Assembly (NCBI GenBank): GCA_035575035.1
Contig: DATLYH010000377.1
Span: 1-28,142, forward strand
Direction: 5' to 3'
Source: DATLYH01 sp035575035
Lineage (GTDB): Bacteria > Planctomycetota > Planctomycetia > Gemmatales > Gemmataceae
Length of the DNA stretch: 28,142 bases
In this document: piece after piece, positions 24,032 to 28,142 of the stretch
Layout: each line of letters opens with the position of its first letter
How positions within the stretch are numbered: position 1 is the stretch's first letter
Program-made: the position numbers and the translations under genes
Notes under the pieces: model-generated
Database searches by the model: none
The model's input: only the letters and a program-made list of their open reading frames with translations
Told to the model about the DNA's origin: nothing

Positions 24032-26860
24032 ATGTTCTGGGAGTATGGTTTCGGCAAGGTTTTTGGTTACCCCTGGCCCCGCCGACGCCCCTCGGCCCAC
24101 AGAAGACGCCAGCGCCGCCGGGCCCGCCGCTTCCTCCCCTGGTGTGAGCCGCTCGAGCCGCGGATCCTGCTTGACGGTACGCTGCCCCGCATCCAGTTCG
24201 CGGTGAGCCAACTGACCGCCCCGGAAGACACGGAAACCGTCCAGGCGACGGTGACCGTCAATCCCGCTCCTACCGAGCCCGGCGAGTTCTATTGCCGCGT
24301 GCTTGACGGCACGGCCAGTGAGGGGACCGACTACGAGCCCCACCGGGGTCATTTTGAGTTGGCACCCGGCACGACCAGCCTTTCCATTCCGCTGGCCCAC
24401 CTGATCGACGACTTCGCTTACGAAGGGGACGAGACTGTTACCTTTGAGCTGGTGCCCGTCCAGGGCGTGGAGCTGGGAACGCCTGCCACGCTTGTGCTGA
24501 CCATCCAGGACAACGATCAGCCGCCCCCAGAACCTCCGCCCCCGAGTCCGATCGTCATCACCCCGGACAGCCTTCAAGCCGACCAGGAGCGGATTGCCGG
24601 CCCCGGCTATGCGGTTTCCCTGGCCTCCGGCGCCCTGTCCACCAGCTATCGCCTGCCGGCTTCCCCGGCGGGTGCTGAACCGGTCGAGTTGGTCTACAAC
24701 TCGGCGGCGGCCGACCCGCGGCCGATCTTCCTGGTGCAGTACCCGCTGCCCAGCACACCAAATGTACCCGCCAAGGTAGGGGCCCGGCTGACGCTGAACG
24801 GCACGGCGGGTCCGGAGGTCTTCTATGACACTGCCTCTCTGAGCGCCAACAGCGTCCTGCAGATCGCTCTTCAGGGGGATGCCACCGGCCTGCCTACCGG
24901 CCGCTATGCCTACCAGATCGACGTGACCGCCTACGATAGTACGTCGGTGACGACCACCTTCAGCGGGGAAGTCAGCCTGCTCAACGCGGATACTAGCCCG
25001 GTCGGCGACGGCTGGTCGATCGCGGGGCTGCAGCGCCTGTGGCCTACGGCCGGCGGAGTCATTCTCGAGCTGCCGGAGGGCCTGAGTCTGTGGTTCGCGG
25101 ACGGGAGCCCGGCAGGGACCTTCCTCACCCCGGCCGGGGACTTTTCCACCCTGGTGCGCCACCCGGACGGCACCTTCACCCGCACCCTGAAGGATGGTGT
25201 GCAAATCGCCTTCGATGCGGCCGGGCGGCAGACCGCCGTCACAGACCGCAATGGGAATACCGTCCAGTACGACTACGATGCTGCGGGAAAGCTGATTGCC
25301 ATCACCGATGCCAACGGGCTGGTCACGGCCTTGACCTATGCAGGCGCGCGGGTCAGTACGATCACCGACCCGGCCGGGCGCGTTACGCAGCTGGCTTATG
25401 ACGCGGACGGGCGGCTTACCGCGATCACCGCCCCCGACCCGGACGGCGCCGGTCCCCAACCAGCCCCGGTGACTCAGTTCACCTACAACAGCTTTGACCG
25501 GATGACCGGCCTGACCGACCCGCGCTCGTACACCACCACGTTCGAGTATAACTTTGCCGGCCGGCTCGCTCTGGTCACCCGGCCGGACACCACGACCGAG
25601 CAGTTGGCGGCCGCCCAGATGCAAGGCTTGGTCGCGCCGGGGGGTGGGACGTGGGAAGCCCCCGCTCCTCCGGTGCTGGCGAACGAGGCGGTGGCCCGCT
25701 ACCTCGATCCGCGCGGCTTCGAATGGCAGGCCCGTTTGGACACGCTCGGCTTTGGCTTGGCTGTCGAAACGACCGATCCGCTGGGAAACACGACTTCCTA
25801 CACACGGGATGGCAACGGTTTGCCGACCGCCGTCACCGACCCGCTAGGTCGGACGACGAGCTACGTCTACGACAGCAAGGGCAACCCGACCCAGGTGACC
25901 CTGCCCGATGGGACAGTTTACCTGTACGCCTACAACGCCTTCAGCCAGGTCACCCAGGTCACGGAGCCGGACCCCGATGGCGACGAAGGGCCGGCCTCGG
26001 CCGCGACCACCCGCTTCAGTTACGATGTTGCCGGCAACCTCCTGGAATATATCCTCCCGGACGACGACACCGACCCGAATAACAACCCGCGCTATGTCTA
26101 CACCTACGACTCGCAAGGGCGGCGGATCTCCGCGACCGACCCCCGCAACTTCACGACGACCTACAGCTATGACAGTCAGGACCGTCTGACCGAGGTGGTT
26201 TACCCGGACGATGACGCCGACCCGTCCAACAATCCCCGAGTCGTGCTGAGCTACGATGCCGCTGGCAACCTGACGAGCTACACGGATGAGCGCGGTTTTG
26301 TGACCTTCTTCAGCTACGACAATCTGGCCCGCCTGGTCGGGATCACCTATCCGGATGACGACCAGGACCCTAGTAATAATCCCCAGGAAACCTTTGGGTA
26401 CGACTCGACCGGCAACCGCACATCACACACCGACCCGCTCGGCCGTACAACGACGTTTGCCTTCGACAGCCTGGGCCGGCTGACGAGCCAGACCCGGCCC
26501 GACCCGGACGGGGCCGGCCCCCAGGCGCCTTCGGTCACCACCTATGCCTACGACGCGGCCGGCAACCTCACGCAGATGACGGACCCCCTGGGGCGCATCA
26601 CCTCGCTCACCTATGACGAGGCGGGGCGGCGGACGCAAGTCCGGCGCGGGGCCAGCTATGCGATCGATTACGAGTACGATGGGGCCGGGCAACTGGTCCG
26701 TAAGCGCGACCCCGCCCCCGATGCCGGCCAGCCCGAGAGCCGCCTCATCACCGATTACGCCTACAACGCGCGCGGCCAGGTGGTGCGCATCAGCGATTCG
26801 CTGGGACGGCTGCAAACCTTTGATTACGATCGCACTGGCAACCTGATTGGCTTTGCCTGA
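24032..26860 (+). CDS. LEPR-x-LL / Calx-beta / RHS (YD) repeat surface protein, first part
   Basis: 942 residues from the ATG at 24032, preferred over the ATG at 24026 because GGAG (24021-24024) is 7 nt away from it. The Arg-rich N-terminus contains CEPLEPRILLDG (LEPRILL at about 41-47), the motif found at the start of many planctomycete exported or surface proteins. A Calx-beta domain follows (about 50-165: F-Y-C-R-V-L-D-G-T-A-S-E-G-T-D-Y, G-D-E-T-V-T-F-E-L, TIQDND), then a Pro-rich linker and from about 390 on RHS/YD repeats of the type Y-D-x2-G-[NRK]-[LP]. The frame ends at TGA 26858-26860 directly after YDRTGNLIGFA, in the middle of a repeat, and the same frame goes on behind two stops with more YD repeats. 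So this is probably the front part of a larger protein. No toxin domain is in the window. Confidence 0.85.
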   Translation: MFWEYGFGKVFGYPWPRRRPSAHRRRQRRRARRFLPWCEPLEPRILLDGTLPRIQFAVSQLTAPEDTETVQATVTVNPAPTEPGEFYCRVLDGTASEGTDYEPHRGHFELAPGTTSLSIPLAHLIDDFAYEGDETVTFELVPVQGVELGTPATLVLTIQDNDQPPPEPPPPSPIVITPDSLQADQERIAGPGYAVSLASGALSTSYRLPASPAGAEPVELVYNSAAADPRPIFLVQYPLPSTPNVPAKVGARLTLNGTAGPEVFYDTASLSANSVLQIALQGDATGLPTGRYAYQIDVTAYDSTSVTTTFSGEVSLLNADTSPVGDGWSIAGLQRLWPTAGGVILELPEGLSLWFADGSPAGTFLTPAGDFSTLVRHPDGTFTRTLKDGVQIAFDAAGRQTAVTDRNGNTVQYDYDAAGKLIAITDANGLVTALTYAGARVSTITDPAGRVTQLAYDADGRLTAITAPDPDGAGPQPAPVTQFTYNSFDRMTGLTDPRSYTTTFEYNFAGRLALVTRPDTTTEQLAAAQMQGLVAPGGGTWEAPAPPVLANEAVARYLDPRGFEWQARLDTLGFGLAVETTDPLGNTTSYTRDGNGLPTAVTDPLGRTTSYVYDSKGNPTQVTLPDGTVYLYAYNAFSQVTQVTEPDPDGDEGPASAATTRFSYDVAGNLLEYILPDDDTDPNNNPRYVYTYDSQGRRISATDPRNFTTTYSYDSQDRLTEVVYPDDDADPSNNPRVVLSYDAAGNLTSYTDERGFVTFFSYDNLARLVGITYPDDDQDPSNNPQETFGYDSTGNRTSHTDPLGRTTTFAFDSLGRLTSQTRPDPDGAGPQAPSVTTYAYDAAGNLTQMTDPLGRITSLTYDEAGRRTQVRRGASYAIDYEYDGAGQLVRKRDPAPDAGQPESRLITDYAYNARGQVVRISDSLGRLQTFDYDRTGNLIGFA
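26054..26386 (+). repeat. 147-bp tandem repeat within the RHS gene
   Basis: Three copies of an Asp/Asn-rich segment (PDDDTDPNNNPR, PDDDADPSNNPR, PDDDQDPSNNPQ) start at 26054, 26201 and 26348, exactly 147 bp (49 codons) apart. Each is followed by a YD repeat and a 'T-D-x-R-x-F-x-T-x-x-S-Y-D' stretch. The DNA copies differ at many third codon positions, so the duplication is old. Confidence 0.8.
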
Positions 26861-26879
26861 GGGGACACCTGAGGGGAGT
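26856..26879 (+). repeat. 12-bp tandem duplication carrying two in-frame stop codons
   Basis: Units at 26856-26867 and 26868-26879 agree in 10 of 12 bases (cctgaggggaca / cctgaggggagt). Each supplies an in-frame TGA (26858-26860 and 26870-26872) to the RHS reading frame. Confidence 0.8.
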
Positions 26880-26929
26880 TCTTCCTGTTCGTAGTTTACG
26901 AACGTGACGCACAGCACCGTATCACGCGA

Positions 26930-28142
26930 ATGACCGTCTCCAACCAGGGGACCTTCGAGTATAGCTACGACGCCGCCGGCAACCGCATCGCCGTAACCGA
27001 TTCGCTGGGCCGGACCACCCTTTCGACCTATGACGCTCGCAATCGCCTGACCCGCGTCACCGGACCGGATCCCGACGGCAGCGGGCCCCTGGCACCGCCA
27101 GTGACCTCCTTCGGCTACGATGCCGCCGGCAACCGCACCCGCGTCACCGATCCGCTGGGCCGGACCACCCAGACCACTTACGACCCCCAGAACCGCGTCA
27201 CCGCCCAGATCCTGCCCGATCCGGACGACGCCGGACCGCTCACCGCCCCGCTGACCCAATTCCAGTACGACCGCGCCGGCCAGCTGACTGCCGTGATCGA
27301 CCCGGTCGGCAACACCACCCGCTACACCTATGACAACGCCGGCCGCCTCACAAGGACGACCGACCCGCTCGGCCATACCACCCTCTACCAGTACGACGCC
27401 GCCGACCAGGTCGTCGCCCTGACCGATCGCAACGGCCGCACCCGCACCTTTAGCTACAACGTCCTGGGACTGCCGACCGCCGAGGTCTGGCAGGATGCGG
27501 TCGGCAATCCCGTCCGCACCATCACCTACACCTACGACGACGCCGGCCGCCTGGTGACGGCGACCGACCCCGACTCCAGCTACAGCTACAGCTACGACCT
27601 GGCCGGCCGGTTGACCCAGGTGGACAACGCCGGCACCCCCGGCGTCCCCCATGTCGTCCTCAGCTACAGCTACGACTTCGGCGACAACCGCACGAGTGTG
27701 GAGGACAATCTCGGCGTGTCGATCTGGTATACCTACGTCGATCATCGTCTGGTAGATCTGCGGATGATTTCGGCGAGCAGGCTGCTAGCCGCGATCGAAT
27801 TCGCCTACGATTCGATCGGGCGGCTGACCACCGTGACTCGCAGCGCCGCCGCCGACGACCCGCTGATTGAGACGACCTTCACTTACGATGACGCCGACCG
27901 CCTCACCGCCATCGCCCATGCCCGCGTGGCCGATGGCCAGTCCACGCCGCTGCTGCAATTGAGTTACACCTTCGACGCCGCCGGTCAGATCACCAGCTTT
28001 ACCGGCCCGGAAGGGACGCTGAACTACAGCTACGACGCCACCGGCCAGCTCATCGGGGTTACGGGGGCGCGGACGGAGAGCTACCGCTACGACGAGAACG
28101 GCAACCGGACCCTGCCGGGCTACGAAACGGGTCCGGGCAATC
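26930..28142 (+). CDS. RHS (YD) repeat protein, continuation of the broken frame (runs off the right edge)
   Basis: The same frame as the gene at 24032-26860 is open from 26873 to the window edge (about 420 codons). It codes for at least ten further YD repeats (e.g. YSYDAAGNRIAVTDSLGRTT, YTYDNAGRLTRTTDPLGHTT, YSYDATGQLIGV) and the end lies within YRYDENGNRT. The first ATG in frame is 26930, without a ribosome binding site, so a separate translation start is doubtful. It is either the rear half of a gene broken by the two TGA codons or a second gene. The conserved RHS core end (R-x-L-D-P-x2-G-R-Y) and any variable C-terminal domain are not reached. Confidence 0.7.
   Translation, partial: MTVSNQGTFEYSYDAAGNRIAVTDSLGRTTLSTYDARNRLTRVTGPDPDGSGPLAPPVTSFGYDAAGNRTRVTDPLGRTTQTTYDPQNRVTAQILPDPDDAGPLTAPLTQFQYDRAGQLTAVIDPVGNTTRYTYDNAGRLTRTTDPLGHTTLYQYDAADQVVALTDRNGRTRTFSYNVLGLPTAEVWQDAVGNPVRTITYTYDDAGRLVTATDPDSSYSYSYDLAGRLTQVDNAGTPGVPHVVLSYSYDFGDNRTSVEDNLGVSIWYTYVDHRLVDLRMISASRLLAAIEFAYDSIGRLTTVTRSAAADDPLIETTFTYDDADRLTAIAHARVADGQSTPLLQLSYTFDAAGQITSFTGPEGTLNYSYDATGQLIGVTGARTESYRYDENGNRTLPGYETGPGN

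Noticed and set aside
23993..25624. 543-codon minus-strand frame opposite the RHS gene
   Set aside because: Antisense to Calx-beta and YD repeats; no own motifs. The 440-codon frame at 26423-27745 was rejected likewise.
25640..25665. Further heptamer-like stretch in the RHS gene
   Set aside because: Only two units (tgggacg, tgggaag) and the encoded peptide fits the usual linker before P-A-P-P-V-L-A in such proteins.
24032..28142. Polymorphic RHS toxin with immunity gene
   Set aside because: The conserved RHS core end and the variable C-terminal domain are not reached in the window, so no toxin or immunity gene can be claimed.

Overview
The window looks like a chromosomal piece of a GC-rich planctomycete, most likely of the Gemmataceae type. 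The reasons are two DUF1559 pilin-like proteins paired with small lipoproteins, a Ser/Thr kinase fused to WD40 propellers, an ECF-type sigma factor with a membrane anchor and extra C-terminal domain, a protein with an N-terminal LEPR-x-LL motif, Calx-beta and RHS/YD repeats, and short GC-rich interspersed repeats. The assignment rests on gene content only. I saw no rRNA, tRNA, CRISPR array, transposase or phage gene.

Left part (1-3725, all minus strand): the end-truncated start of a probable ABC-2 type permease; a lipoprotein and a DUF1559 pilin-like protein in one transcription unit with a hairpin behind it; and a PflA/PflX-like radical SAM gene whose stop codon overlaps the start of a broken hrpB helicase fragment that keeps only the N-terminus with Walker A.

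Glutamate synthase operon (3845-11884, minus strand): a LysR regulator, gltB (2 nt later), an AbiEii-like nucleotidyltransferase-fold gene, and gltD, closed by a hairpin. The order is unusual: the regulator leads the operon and an unrelated nucleotidyltransferase-fold gene sits between the two subunit genes. Both gltB and gltD carry short in-frame stretches of degenerate 7-bp repeats.

Middle (11945-17959): a tandem repeat patch, a 1248-residue membrane-anchored Ser/Thr kinase with a possible lectin-like domain and 14 WD40 repeats, a membrane-anchored PilZ-like protein, and a second LysR gene, all on the minus strand.

Right part (18139-28142, mostly plus strand): a second DUF1559/lipoprotein pair ending in a long hairpin, a membrane-anchored ECF-type sigma factor, a secreted family 10 pectate lyase, a convergent sugar-acid dehydratase (AraD1-like FAH family), and a large RHS/YD-repeat surface protein. 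The RHS reading frame is broken by two in-frame TGA codons lying in a 12-bp tandem duplication and then continues in the same frame beyond the right edge. Pectate lyase and the dehydratase suggest use of plant-type polysaccharides and sugar acids. Most of the window is ordinary planctomycete chromosome; the most unusual points are the glt operon layout, the heptamer repeats inside genes, the hrpB remnant and the split RHS frame.
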